From Alphaproteobacteria bacterium 65-37 (lineage in GTDB: Bacteria > Pseudomonadota > Alphaproteobacteria > Reyranellales > Reyranellaceae): 52,327 bases of DNA. The stretch is taken from contig MKRV01000234.1 of assembly GCA_001897995.1 (NCBI GenBank), forward strand, positions 25,902-78,228, written 5' to 3'. Within the stretch, counting starts at the first letter, position 1. Every line of letters begins with the position of its first letter. This document shows positions 18,222-27,032 of the stretch, in pieces. Both the position numbers and the translations under genes were made by a program. The notes under the pieces were generated by a model that was not told the DNA's origin, did not search any database, and saw only the letters and a list, made by a program, of their open reading frames with translations.

Positions 18222-18500
18222 ATGGCCGAAGAACATCTGCATCAGACACACACGGATATTACCAAGAGACTTCGACGTGCCGAAGGACATCTCAGAAGCG
18301 TGATCGACATGATCGAAGCGCGCAGGTCCTGCCTTGACCTTGCACAGCAGCTTCATGCCGTGGAGAAAGCCATAGGTCAGGCGAAGAAAGCCCTGATCCA
18401 GGACCACCTCGACCATTGTCTGGACGATGCCATTGACCAGCCTGTGAAGGAGCGGCGTCGCTCAATCCAGGAATTCAAAGCTATCGCCAAGTACTTATAG
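18222..18500 (+). CDS. CsoR/RcnR/NreA family metal-sensing repressor (DUF156)
   Basis: 92 residues, all-helical, with the DUF156 layout. The likely metal ligands are Cys37 (RRSCLDLAQQL), His62 and Cys66 (DHLDHCLDD), the Cys-His-Cys set of CsoR-type Cu(I) sensors; an extra N-terminal His group (HLHQTH, residues 5-10) recalls nickel sensors of the RcnR/NreA branch. Apo-protein represses and metal releases it in this family. It is the only recognisable local metal regulator and faces the NreB-like gene, so it probably controls the three operator-like sites. Which metal it senses is uncertain. Confidence 0.88.
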   Translation: MAEEHLHQTHTDITKRLRRAEGHLRSVIDMIEARRSCLDLAQQLHAVEKAIGQAKKALIQDHLDHCLDDAIDQPVKERRRSIQEFKAIAKYL

Positions 18501-18509
18501 GGTGCAGCG

Positions 18510-18578
18510 TCGTTTGCCGATCTGATCCAGCACGGCACCAGCAACGCCTGGCTGTTCGTGCCCAGCGCCATCGCTGTC
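18510..18578 (+). pseudogene. rcnA: N-terminal stump of rcnA (nickel/cobalt efflux)
   Basis: Just after the repressor stop, a short frame reads FADLIQHGTSNAWLFVPSAIA. This matches the extreme N-terminus of RcnA (typically a LLQQGN-AWFFIPSAILLGALHG motif), but the sequence stops matching after the IPSAI block and the rest of the roughly 300-residue transporter is absent. A decayed transposase occupies 18705-19205, so an insertion probably destroyed the gene. The repressor gene next to it is intact. Confidence 0.6.
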
Positions 18579-18704
18579 CCTATCACTTAAGTGATCCGGG
18601 CGTATTGGTGATGGCGTCCGCCAAGGAAAGGGATAGCGACGATCGATCCAGGCGCATGGATAGGACGGCCTGGACGAGCGTCCTTGGCGAGAGCGAGATG
18701 GTTA

Positions 18705-19205
18705 GGGGTGCTATTGCAATAGTCGGCGTAGGCTTTGTGGATCCGGCGCAGATGGGCTTCGCTCGGAATCAGGACGTGGTCGAGGCATTCTCATCGGATC
18801 GAGCCGATGAGCGGTTCAACGTATCCAGTCTGCCAGGGTGACTGCGGCGCAGTTGGTCGGTCGTGGATGCCCATGGCAGTAAACCGTCGCGTCTCGGCGC
18901 GGCCATACGAGGCATCACTGTTCCGAATGATATATCGGGGCGCCTGATCCCATGGGAAGCCTCGGTGAACTGGCGGGCGATCCATTCAGCTGTAGGGTTG
19001 GCAGTGACGGTGACCCAGATCAGTCTGCGTCGCTCAACGCAGACGATGACTAAGCCATAGAGCAGCCCGAACCGGTGGTCTGCACGACAAAAATGTTGAT
19101 GGCGGCGATGTATGAGGAGTGATTGCGAAGGAAGGTCTTCCAGCCCTGCGATGGTGGGCCACGTCGCCGAACCCCTCAGCAGGGGCCCGACGGGCACGGC
19201 CACTG
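18705..19205 (-). pseudogene. Decayed integrase-core transposase
   Basis: On the minus strand, fragments in several frames read YGLVIVCVERRRLIWVTVTANPTAEWIARQFTE (split by shifts), GIRRPDISF, RRDGLLPW with DQLRRSHPGRLD, and finally ECLDHVLIPSEAHLRRIHK with AYADYCNST. This is the rve-core transposase family with the RECLDH tail also found at 2735-2875. At least three frameshifts break it. The remaining spacer, 18579-18704 and 19206-19344, shows no gene. Confidence 0.65.
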
Positions 19206-19344
19206 CCGGCGTGTCACTGGCGTGCCAAACTCATTGTGAAAGGTATCCACCGCTAACATGGTTACACAAGCTGCCTAACCTAGGTCGCGACGGGTTCGCA
19301 TTTCAATAGCCGGTGAACCGGCTTGTAAGCAAGCCCACCGATGT

Positions 19345-19914
19345 TCATTCAAGAGTTGGCGCCGCGAGCACGATCCAGAGCCCAATTGCCGCAAAGAGGA
19401 TAGTCGCGGCGATCCGCACGTATTTGAGCGGAACGATTCTCGTCGCGGCTTCGCCGAGGAAGACAGCCGGCACGTTGGCCAGCATCATGCCGATCGTTGT
19501 GCCGATGGTGACGAGCTCGATGTTATGGAACCGGGCGGCTAACAGCGTGGTCGCAATCTGCGTCTTGTCGCCGAACTCCACAAAGAAGAAGGCGATCAGC
19601 GTCGTGAGGAAAATCCCGCGCGCCGACCGCTGCCCGGCGTTCTCATCCTCCTTGTCTGGCACCAAGGCCCAAGCCGCCATAGCGATGAATGAGAGACCCA
19701 GGACGATCTGAAAGGTCCGGCCCGTCAGCCATTGGGAAATCAGGTAGCCGAAGGTCGCGGCGACGGCATGATTGAGTAGGGTCGCCGCGAGTATGCCCAA
19801 AATGATCGGGATCGGCTTGCGGAATCGAGCGGCGAGCACGATGGCGAGCAGTTGCGTCTTGTCACCGATTTCCGCGATCGCAACAACGACGGTCGACGTC
19901 AGAATGCCTTCCAT
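19345..19914 (-). CDS. TMEM165/GDT1 (UPF0016) family Mn2+/Ca2+ exporter
   Basis: 189 residues from the ATG at 19914; longer in-frame starts run through the riboswitch and are rejected. Six helices form two homologous halves, each with the E-x-G-D-K-T-Q signature: Glu15-Asp18 (AEIGDKTQ) and Glu113-Asp116 (VEFGDKTQ). These acidic residues form the cation site in Gdt1/TMEM165 and bacterial MneA/MntX exporters. A yybP-ykoY riboswitch precedes it, which supports manganese export as the role. Confidence 0.88.
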   Translation of the reverse strand: MEGILTSTVVVAIAEIGDKTQLLAIVLAARFRKPIPIILGILAATLLNHAVAATFGYLISQWLTGRTFQIVLGLSFIAMAAWALVPDKEDENAGQRSARGIFLTTLIAFFFVEFGDKTQIATTLLAARFHNIELVTIGTTIGMMLANVPAVFLGEAATRIVPLKYVRIAATILFAAIGLWIVLAAPTLE

Positions 19915-19984
19915 GAAACGATATCCGGGGGCCGAAGCTGCGCGACGACAAAAGACCCCGTCGACCCGAGTCGAGATCCCATGT

Positions 19985-20100
19985 CGTCGGTCTGGCCAAT
20001 TCGGACCTTGCGGTCCGTCGCTGGCGCCATGGCCGAAGCCAAGTTTGTTGACGCAAGCTCCGCGAGAGGGGCGGACGGTTACTCCCCGAGAATTGCGGCC
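19985..20100 (-). ncRNA. yybP-ykoY manganese riboswitch (aptamer)
   Basis: The minus strand carries the conserved yybP-ykoY pieces in order: GGGGAGTAACC (20087-20077), GTCAACAAACT (20052-20042), a variable P3 arm with an ACGGACC/GGTCCG hairpin, and GGCCAGACC (19997-19989). Further downstream CGACGACA and TGTCGTCG can pair around a second hairpin before the start codon at 19914 and may form the expression platform. The class senses Mn2+ and typically turns on manganese exporters, matching the gene downstream. Edges are approximate. Confidence 0.78.
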
Positions 20101-20224
20101 TTTTAGCATGTCGCCGACGCGACGCAAGTGGCCAACTTAGGTTAATGCAGCGTGTCGCAGTTCGTGCGTTCGTAAAAAATAGTGGTCCGCGTCGGTCGGC
20201 ATGGTCTCGATCTTATTGAGCCGG

Positions 20225-21325
20225 CATTATCGAACTTGAATCAAGCGGCGTAACGAACGGGTTCATGCTCGAAGTACTTGCGGACCCGCTCGGGCTGGCG
20301 TTGCACACTGCGCAGATGGCGCGCTGTGGCTCTGACCAAGTGCAATTTGGTTCGGGCCGGGGCGCGCGTGGTCGCACCCTGCTTGATGTCGGCGTTGGCC
20401 ATCTCGTCGGGATTGAGTTCGGGGCTATAGCTGGGCAGGTAGAACACCTCGATCGCATCGGCGTGGTCGGCCAGCCACGCCTTGACCGGCCTGGCGTGGT
20501 GTACTCGCAGGTTATCCAGGATCAGGAACACTTTCTTCGTGGCCCCCTTGATCAGCCGACGCAAGAAGTCGATGAGGATGTTCGCGTTGAGCGCTCCGTC
20601 GAAAATCTTCCAGCGCATCTGGCCTTTGTTGGTCACGGTGGAGATCACCGACAAGCTGTGGCGCTTGTTGTTCACCCGGATTACCGGGGTTTCGCCCTTG
20701 GGGGCATATCCCCGGCCACCCACGTCGTCGCTGCGTAGTCCGCTCTCGTCGCCCCAGTGAACTTCAGCGCCCTCCGTCTTGGCCCTGGCGGCGATGTTCG
20801 GGTAGTCCTCGTCCAACCATTTCTTCACCGCCGCGGGCGATTGCTCGTAGGCCTTCTTCATTGGCTTCTGCGGTGTGAATCCCCAGCGCGCCAAGTACAG
20901 CCCCATGGTGCGCACCGCCAACCGGATGCCAAAGCGCTGCTCAATCAGATCAGCCACCGCTGCGCGCGTCCACAGCGCGTAGGGCATCTTCAACTGGTCC
21001 GGAGTCTTGTCGGCAATCAGCTTGCGCACCACGGCTTCTTGCCCAAATTCCAGAAGCCGGCCCTCGCCAGTCTCGCGCCCACTCGGCGCATCGCGCAGCG
21101 CACTGGCTCCGGCCGCACTATGGCGCTTGCAGATATCGAACACGCCAGTGCGGCTCAGCCCGGTCTGCGTCGCAATTTCCTCGTACGTGTATCGCGCCTT
21201 GCGCAGTCGGATGACTTGCACTCGCCTCTCATGCCGCGCATCGCGCGACAGCGATCTCATGTCCGTTGCTTTCATCAATCCCATGTAGAAACCGGTCGCG
21301 CTATTTTCAAGATGATTACAGCCGA
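20225..21325 (-). mobile_element. IS630-family insertion sequence
   Basis: The element encloses the transposase at 20241-21284. The left end near 20227 (TTATCGAACTTGAATCAAGCG) and the inverted right end near 21325 (TAATCATCTTGAAAATAGCG) share an imperfect inverted repeat of about 20 bases. IS630 elements insert at TA and duplicate it. Exact ends need a second copy. It separates the manganese exporter from the DmeF gene. Confidence 0.65.
20241..21284 (-). CDS. IS630-family transposase, intact
   Basis: 347 residues: an N-terminal helix-turn-helix (RLRKARYTYEEIATQTGLSR), a second winged-helix segment, then the DDE domain. Catalytic residues are Asp179 in HWGDESG, Asp257 in LILDNLRVHH and Glu294 in SPELNPDEMAN, a 36-residue D-E spacing typical of IS630/Tc1-mariner enzymes. 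No frameshift is visible, so it may be active. Confidence 0.92.
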   Translation of the reverse strand: MGLMKATDMRSLSRDARHERRVQVIRLRKARYTYEEIATQTGLSRTGVFDICKRHSAAGASALRDAPSGRETGEGRLLEFGQEAVVRKLIADKTPDQLKMPYALWTRAAVADLIEQRFGIRLAVRTMGLYLARWGFTPQKPMKKAYEQSPAAVKKWLDEDYPNIAARAKTEGAEVHWGDESGLRSDDVGGRGYAPKGETPVIRVNNKRHSLSVISTVTNKGQMRWKIFDGALNANILIDFLRRLIKGATKKVFLILDNLRVHHARPVKAWLADHADAIEVFYLPSYSPELNPDEMANADIKQGATTRAPARTKLHLVRATARHLRSVQRQPERVRKYFEHEPVRYAA

Positions 21326-21486
21326 ATCAATAAGGGCGCCACAAGACCGGCTGGTGATACACTTTCCACCTCGATCGAGCTTCGACGTTAGTGTTTGTGC
21401 TGCATCGCCATCCCGGTCTCGAACGCGGGCGCGAGGAAGCCAACCAACGCGACTAGCCAGACTAGGTGTGCACGACTGAATGGGCG

Positions 21487-22452
21487 TTAGTGGGCACTGA
21501 CGCAGCGGTGGACTTCAACCGTGACGTGGGAGAGACCTTCAATGCTTGCGAGGCGGGCCTTGTAGGTCTGGACCGGTGCGGGCGCATCCGACACCAGCGA
21601 TACGATCGCGCCGTGATGGCCAGGAGCCAGCCGCCAGACATGGAGATCGGCGATACGATCATCGCCGGCCTCTAGGATCTTGTGTATGGCATCAGTTAGC
21701 GAGCTGTTAGGCGCGGCGTCGAGTAGAACTGCCCCGGCGTCGTGGATCAGGCCGTATGACCAGTGTGCGATTACTACGGCGCCGACGATGCCCATTACCG
21801 GGTCGAGCCAGGTCCAACCCCAGAGTCCCGCGCCCAGCAAGCCTATAATCGCCAAGACTGAGGTCAGCGCATCGGCCATTACGTGCCAGTAAGCGGCGCG
21901 CATATTGTGGTCGTGATGGCCATGGCTGTGACGCTCATGATCGTGAGGGTCGGGTTTCCCATGATTGTCACGGTGCGCAAGGCCATGGTTGGCGTGGTCG
22001 CCGCCCAGCAGCCAAGCACTCAGCAGGTTGATGCCAAGACCAACGACTGCGATGGGGATCGCCTCCTCAAAACGGATCGTCACCGGCAGAAATAGCCTCG
22101 TCGTCGATTCATACCCAATAGCCAGCGCGATGATCGCTAAAATCACGGCACTCGTGAAGCCTGCGAGGTCGCTCAGCTTTCCTGTCCCGAAGGTGAACCG
22201 TGAATCTCCCGCATGACGCCGCGCATAGCCATAGGCCAACGCGGCAATGGAAAGCGCGCCAGCGTGAGTCGACATATGCCAGCCATCGGCTAGGAGGGCC
22301 ATTGAACCAAATACAGTGCCGCCCACGATCTCGATCACCATCATAGTTGCAGTCAAGCCAACCACCGCCCAGGTGCGCCATTCATTGCGTTCATGGCCGG
22401 TGCCTAGGAAGACGTGCTGGTGGCTCCAATCATTCATCGAGTGACTATGCAT
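21487..22452 (-). CDS. dmeF: DmeF-like cation diffusion facilitator (Co2+/Ni2+ efflux)
   Basis: 321 residues with six helices and a cytosolic C-terminal domain. The opening MHSHSMNDWSHQHVFLG, then ERNEWRTWAVVG and SMALLADGWHMSTHAGAL, are DmeF signatures. Site-A residues are Asp56 with His59/His63 in helix two and His190/Asp194 (YWHVMADA) in helix five. A His-rich loop (about 152-183, DPHDHERHSHGHHDH) probably gathers metal. DmeF enzymes export cobalt and nickel by proton antiport. In rhizobia the gene follows dmeR; no dmeR is found here, so control may come from the repressor at 18222. Confidence 0.9.
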   Translation of the reverse strand: MHSHSMNDWSHQHVFLGTGHERNEWRTWAVVGLTATMMVIEIVGGTVFGSMALLADGWHMSTHAGALSIAALAYGYARRHAGDSRFTFGTGKLSDLAGFTSAVILAIIALAIGYESTTRLFLPVTIRFEEAIPIAVVGLGINLLSAWLLGGDHANHGLAHRDNHGKPDPHDHERHSHGHHDHNMRAAYWHVMADALTSVLAIIGLLGAGLWGWTWLDPVMGIVGAVVIAHWSYGLIHDAGAVLLDAAPNSSLTDAIHKILEAGDDRIADLHVWRLAPGHHGAIVSLVSDAPAPVQTYKARLASIEGLSHVTVEVHRCVSAH

Positions 22453-22898
22453 CGGTGAATTCTCCGGTTGGTGAGGCGTGACAACGCGTTAAGTGAAGTC
22501 ATTAGGCGCTTGCGTGCAGCCAGAATACCCACGGGTTCCTCAGTCTTGCAGGCGCCCGAGAGAAATGGCGAGGTGGTACAGATACTACAATTGGGTGCGC
22601 CTCGCCTGACGCGCCGATCCGCCTGCCGAATGGCGTGGCGCAATGTGAAGATTCCTCATTCGGCTTAGCGACGCCGAGACAGTCATGCGGTGGCCGCGTA
22701 AGTGAGACTACGCTCCGGGCCTATCGAGGAAGGAGGAACAAGCTGCAACACGTGCTCATGGCCGACTGGGATGATGTCGGCGATCCTCGGCCCGGCGTAG
22801 TAGGCCAAGCGTCCGATTTTTACGCTCCAGTGTCCGGGACACGCGAACTGACAATCGGCGCTTGAGATCGCCGAAGGGGCCTCTGATTCTCCATCGCC
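22453..22898. other. Junction between metal cargo and tra/trb region, no gene recognised
   Basis: 446 bases between dmeF and traG. Short frames in all phases lack recognisable motifs. In comparable trb-type elements a relaxase gene usually precedes traG, but no relaxase C-terminus can be read here, so the conjugation block has probably been joined to the metal cargo by deletion or rearrangement. Confidence 0.5.
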
Positions 22899-24893
22899 AT
22901 GAATGCGACCAAGATCCTCTGGGGCCAGGTCCTCCTCGTGAGCCTCGTCGTACTCGCTTTCGTCTGGACGGCGACGGAGTGGACGGCGTGGCGCCTCGGC
23001 TTCCAGCCCCAGCTCGGACACCCATTGTTCGAGCTGCTCGGCTGGCCCGTCTATCAGCCGCCCGCTTTCTTCTGGTGGTGGTTCGCATTCGACGCCTACG
23101 CCCCCGATATCTTCAACGAAGGTGCATACGTCGCGGCGGCTGGCGGCATCGCCGCGGTTGTTGTGGCCACCACCATGTCGGTCTGGCGCGCCCGCGAAGC
23201 CAAGCGGGTCACGACCTATGGGTCGGCGCGATGGGCCGAGACCCGGGAAATCCGTGAGGCCGGCGTTCTCGGCGACGAGGGCGTCCTCCTCGGGCGCTGG
23301 CGTGGAGAATACCTCCGCCACGACGGGCCGGAACACGTGTTGTGTTTCGCGCCGACACGGAGCGGCAAGGGCGTGGGTCTGGTCGTTCCAACTCTTTTGA
23401 CATGGCCCGGCTCGGCGATCGTTCACGATATCAAAGGTGAGAACTGGGCATTGACCGCGGGTTGGCGCGCGCGGTTCGGGCGTGTGCTGTTGTTCGACCC
23501 GACCAACGCGCAGAGCGCTGCCTATAACCCGCTCCTGGAAGTGCGCCGCGGCGAATGGGAAGTGCGCGACGTCCAGAACATCGCGGACGTGCTGGTCGAC
23601 CCTGAAGGCGCACTGGAAAAGAGAAATCACTGGGAGAAGACCAGTCATGCGCTATTGGTCGGCACTATCCTTCATGTGCTTTACGCTGAGCCGGATAAGA
23701 CGCTGGCCGGCGTTGCCAATTTTCTTTCCGATCCCAAACGACCGATCGAGACCACATTGCGGGCGATGATGACAACGCCGCATCTGGGCCCGAGCGGAAC
23801 GCATCCGGTCGTCGCCAGCGCCGCCCGCGAGCTCCTGAACAAGAGCGAGAACGAGCGATCGGGTGTGCTGTCCACGGCCATGTCGTTCCTGGGACTGTAT
23901 CGCGATCCCGTGGTCGCGAGCGTGACCAGCCTATGCGATTGGCACATCCGCGATCTCGTTGAGGGTGCGACGCCAACCACGCTCTACCTCGTCGTGCCCC
24001 CGTCCGACATCAGCCGCACCAAGCCGCTGGTTCGATTGATCCTGAATCAGATCGGCCGCCGACTGACCGAGAAGCTCGAGCCAAAGCAAAGACGTCACCG
24101 CCTGCTGTTGATGCTCGACGAGTTCCCAGCGCTTGGGCGGCTCGATTTCTTTGAGAGTGCGCTCGCCTTCATGGCGGGCTACGGACTGAAGAGCTTCCTG
24201 ATCGCCCAATCGTTGAACCAGATCGAGAAGGCCTATGGCACCAACAACTCGATCCTCGACAACTGCCATGTGCGGGTGAGCTTTGCCACCAACGACGAGC
24301 GAACCGCCAAACGGGTCTCCGATGCCCTCGGGACGGCGACCGAGATCCGCGACGCCAAGAACTACGCCGGCCATCGCTTGAGCCCCTGGCTCGGCCATTT
24401 GATGGTCTCCCGCCAGGAAACAGCGCGGCCACTCTTGACGCCAGGCGAGGTGATGCAGCTCCCGTCCGATGACGAGCTCGTGCTGATCTCGGGCAACCCC
24501 CCGATCCGGGCCAAGAAAGCGCGCTACTACGAGGATCGGCAATTGCAGTCGCGCATCGTGCCGCCCCCCACGCCGTCCCCCACACCATCCCGAGGGTCGG
24601 ACACCAGTGGCGCGACAGATCCGGCGCCTCGCCACGGCGGCGATCAGTGGGCGGACGCCATCGTTACACCGGCAAAGCAGACCAAAGACCCCGACAACGC
24701 CGGCGTCCGTCGTGAGCCCGAACTTCCTGAGCACGAGGAGATCGTGTCCGAGCCTCGAAGACCGGCCCAGGAGTTCGAATTGGCGGACGATGAGCCTCAA
24801 GAGGGCGCCCAAGATTCCCGCGGCCCGTCGCGCCAGACTCGCGCGCTCGCTCGGCAAGTTGCCCTCGATCCGGGCGACGATATGGGCCTTTGA
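22899..24893 (+). CDS. traG: Type IV coupling protein TraG/VirD4
   Basis: 664 residues. Two N-terminal membrane helices (about 10-28 and 78-96) precede a cytosolic ATPase with Walker A APTRSGKGVG at 151-160 and Walker B LLLMLDEFPALG. YGSARWA before Walker A, and FVSFATNDERTAKRVSDALG-type sequence after it, are typical of TraG of trb systems. It delivers the relaxase-DNA complex to the mating channel. The C-terminal 100 residues are acidic and Pro-rich. The next gene starts three bases after its stop. Confidence 0.95.
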   Translation: MNATKILWGQVLLVSLVVLAFVWTATEWTAWRLGFQPQLGHPLFELLGWPVYQPPAFFWWWFAFDAYAPDIFNEGAYVAAAGGIAAVVVATTMSVWRAREAKRVTTYGSARWAETREIREAGVLGDEGVLLGRWRGEYLRHDGPEHVLCFAPTRSGKGVGLVVPTLLTWPGSAIVHDIKGENWALTAGWRARFGRVLLFDPTNAQSAAYNPLLEVRRGEWEVRDVQNIADVLVDPEGALEKRNHWEKTSHALLVGTILHVLYAEPDKTLAGVANFLSDPKRPIETTLRAMMTTPHLGPSGTHPVVASAARELLNKSENERSGVLSTAMSFLGLYRDPVVASVTSLCDWHIRDLVEGATPTTLYLVVPPSDISRTKPLVRLILNQIGRRLTEKLEPKQRRHRLLLMLDEFPALGRLDFFESALAFMAGYGLKSFLIAQSLNQIEKAYGTNNSILDNCHVRVSFATNDERTAKRVSDALGTATEIRDAKNYAGHRLSPWLGHLMVSRQETARPLLTPGEVMQLPSDDELVLISGNPPIRAKKARYYEDRQLQSRIVPPPTPSPTPSRGSDTSGATDPAPRHGGDQWADAIVTPAKQTKDPDNAGVRREPELPEHEEIVSEPRRPAQEFELADDEPQEGAQDSRGPSRQTRALARQVALDPGDDMGL

Positions 24894-24896
24894 AAC

Positions 24897-25337
24897 ATGC
24901 GCACCAAACACACCTTCCGCCTCCCGCCGGACCTCGCTGGAAAGCTCGCCGACTACGCCAACCGGAAGCGGGTCCCCCAGGCGCTGGTGGTAGAGGCGGC
25001 GCTCGCCTCACACCTGTCGCCCGACGGCGCCGACCGGCTGGAGGCCGCGCTGGCGCGGCGGCTCGATCGCATGACGCGCCAGATCGAACGTCTCGAACGC
25101 CATGTCACTATCTCCAACGAAGCCCTCGCGCTGTTTGTCCGCTTCTGGCTGACCAGCACGCCGCCACTTCCCGACACCGCACAGCCTGCGGCGCAGGCCA
25201 AAGGCCGGGAGCGGTATGAGGGGTTCGTCGAAGCCTTGGGTCGACGGCTGGCGCGAGGCCGCACACTGGCCGATGAACTCGTGGCCGACATCGCGGCGGC
25301 CGAACCGGACAGCGCCGCGGTGACAGGCGAGCCTTAG
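24897..25337 (+). CDS. CopG/ribbon-helix-helix protein of trb cluster
   Basis: 146 residues with an N-terminal ribbon-helix-helix (TKHTFRLPPDLAGKLADYANRK, broken as RVPQALVVEAAL), a helical middle (RLDRMTRQIERLERH) and a C-terminal GRERYEGFVEALGRRLARGR. This gene is constant between traG and trbB in alphaproteobacterial ICEs and is annotated as a CopG-family regulator. It may control transfer genes. It is separated from traG by three bases and from trbB by 130. Confidence 0.85.
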   Translation: MRTKHTFRLPPDLAGKLADYANRKRVPQALVVEAALASHLSPDGADRLEAALARRLDRMTRQIERLERHVTISNEALALFVRFWLTSTPPLPDTAQPAAQAKGRERYEGFVEALGRRLARGRTLADELVADIAAAEPDSAAVTGEP

Positions 25338-25467
25338 CGATCGGCTCGTCCGCATGTCTTTCTATCCCGAAGCCCGATGACCCCATCGAACCTGTTGCGC
25401 TCCTGCCGCCCCGTTCTCTAAGCACCGCGCAGACACATCGGCTTCGGCCGACATCGCGGGGTTCGCT

Positions 25468-26436
25468 GTGACGACGATCTCTTCCTTTCGATCAGAAGCC
25501 ATCGCTCGCGGGACGCGCATGCTGCGCACCGCTCTCGGGCCCTTGATCGCAGGTCATCTCGAGGACCCCAGTGTCGTCGAGGTGATGCTGAACCCGGACG
25601 GCCGGCTCTGGATCGACCGCCTTTCGGGGGGCCTCGAGGACACCGGCACGCGGATTGGACCTGCCGACGCCGAACGGATCGTCCGGCTCGTCGCCCACCA
25701 TGTCGGTCTCGAGGTCCATGCGGGCAGTCCCCGCATCTCGGCCGAGCTGCCGGAAAGCGGAGAACGCTTCGAGGGTCTGGTGCCGCCCGTGGTGGCCGCA
25801 CCTTGCTTCGCCATCCGCCGGCCGGCGGTGGCGGTGTTTACCCTTGGTGATTACGTCCAGGCCGGAATCATGTCCGGCCTGCAGGCTGACCTGCTGCGTG
25901 CCGCTGTCCGAGACCGGAAGAACATCCTGGTCGCGGGTGGCACGTCGACCGGCAAGACAACTCTGGTCAATGCACTCCTTGCTGAAATCTCCCAGACCGG
26001 CGACCGCGTCGTCCTGATCGAAGATACGCGCGAATTGCAATGTGCCGCACCCAATCTCGTGGCGCTCCGCACCAAGGACGGCGCCGCCTCGCTCTCCGAT
26101 CTCGTGCGTTCGGCGCTTCGACTTCGGCCCGATCGTATCCCGATCGGCGAGGTCCGTGGGGCGGAGGCGTTGGATCTCCTGAAAGCCTGGGGCACCGGAC
26201 ATCCCGGCGGCGTCGGTACCCTGCACGCAGGCTCTGCGATGGGCGCGCTCCGTCGCCTCGAGCAGCTCATCCAGGAAGCCGTCGTCACGGTCCCTCGCGC
26301 GCTGATTGCCGAAACCATCGAGGTCATCGCAGTTCTCGCGGGCCGCGGCACTGCCCGCAGGCTCACCGAGCTTACCGCCGTGAAAGGTCTCGGTCCGACC
26401 GGTGACTACGTCCTCATCCCAGCAGGAGAACAATAA
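25468..26436 (+). CDS. trbB: Conjugal transfer ATPase TrbB (VirB11 type)
   Basis: 322 residues from a GTG at 25468 preceded by GCGGGG. It shows Walker [10 protein letters not shown] (157-165), an Asp box (LIEDTREL), GEVRG (227-231) and the His box [13 protein letters not shown], the full VirB11 set. The hexameric ATPase drives pilus assembly and substrate transfer. Its TAA shares two bases with the trbC ATG (TAATG), coupling the genes. Confidence 0.95.
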   Translation: MTTISSFRSEAIARGTRMLRTALGPLIAGHLEDPSVVEVMLNPDGRLWIDRLSGGLEDTGTRIGPADAERIVRLVAHHVGLEVHAGSPRISAELPESGERFEGLVPPVVAAPCFAIRRPAVAVFTLGDYVQAGIMSGLQADLLRAAVRDRKNILVAGGTSTGKTTLVNALLAEISQTGDRVVLIEDTRELQCAAPNLVALRTKDGAASLSDLVRSALRLRPDRIPIGEVRGAEALDLLKAWGTGHPGGVGTLHAGSAMGALRRLEQLIQEAVVTVPRALIAETIEVIAVLAGRGTARRLTELTAVKGLGPTGDYVLIPAGEQ

Positions 26437-26753
26437 TGTTGCACTTTCGGCGTCCCCTCGCCGCCCTCTCGAGCTTTGTCCTCTTCGCGCTCCTCACTGC
26501 ACCCGCCTATGCGGCGGGGTCGAACATGCCGTGGGAGCAGCCGCTCAATCAGATACTGGAGTCCATTCAAGGTCCCGTCGCGAAAGTCATATCGGTCATC
26601 GTCATCATCCTCACCGGCCTGGCGCTGGCCTTCGGCGAGACCTCCGGCGGCTTCCGCCGCCTGATCCAGATCGTCTTCGGCCTCTCGATCGCCTTTGCCG
26701 CTTCGAGTTTCTTCCTGTCGTTCTTTTCGTTCGGCGGCGGAGCGCTCGTCTGA
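26436..26753 (+). CDS. trbC: Conjugal pilin TrbC (VirB2 type)
   Basis: 105 residues: a signal peptide ending at PAYAA, a short periplasmic part, and two helices (VISVIVIILTGLALAFGE and LIQIVFGLSIAFAASSFFL). Size and layout are those of TrbC prepilins, which in RP4 are cyclised. Coupled to trbB upstream and to trbD by TGATG. Confidence 0.92.
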   Translation: MLHFRRPLAALSSFVLFALLTAPAYAAGSNMPWEQPLNQILESIQGPVAKVISVIVIILTGLALAFGETSGGFRRLIQIVFGLSIAFAASSFFLSFFSFGGGALV

Positions 26754-27022
26754 TGGAGCAGCGCGACTCCATTGCCGGCTTCTACGCACCCGTCCATCGC
26801 GCGCTGACGGAGCCGCTTCTTTTGGGCGGTGCGCCCCGGGCGGTCGTGATCGTCAATGGCACGCTGGCCGCTGCCGTCGGCCTTGGCCTCCGCTTGTGGA
26901 TTGTCGGCGCGGCGATCTGGCTGGTCGGCCATTTGGCGGCGGTTTGGGCCACCAAGCGCGATCCTGCCTTCGTCGACGTGATGCGGCGGCATCTTCGCTA
27001 CCCACAGCATCTGGCCGCGTGA
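26753..27022 (+). CDS. trbD: Conjugal transfer membrane protein TrbD (VirB3 type)
   Basis: 89 residues from the ATG at 26753, which overlaps the trbC stop. Sequence FYAPVHRALTEPLLLGGAPR followed by two helices is the TrbD pattern. A longer frame from 26402 is an artefact running through trbC. VirB3 proteins work with the VirB4-type ATPase encoded next. Confidence 0.93.
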   Translation: MEQRDSIAGFYAPVHRALTEPLLLGGAPRAVVIVNGTLAAAVGLGLRLWIVGAAIWLVGHLAAVWATKRDPAFVDVMRRHLRYPQHLAA

Positions 27023-27032
27023 GGCGAACCTC

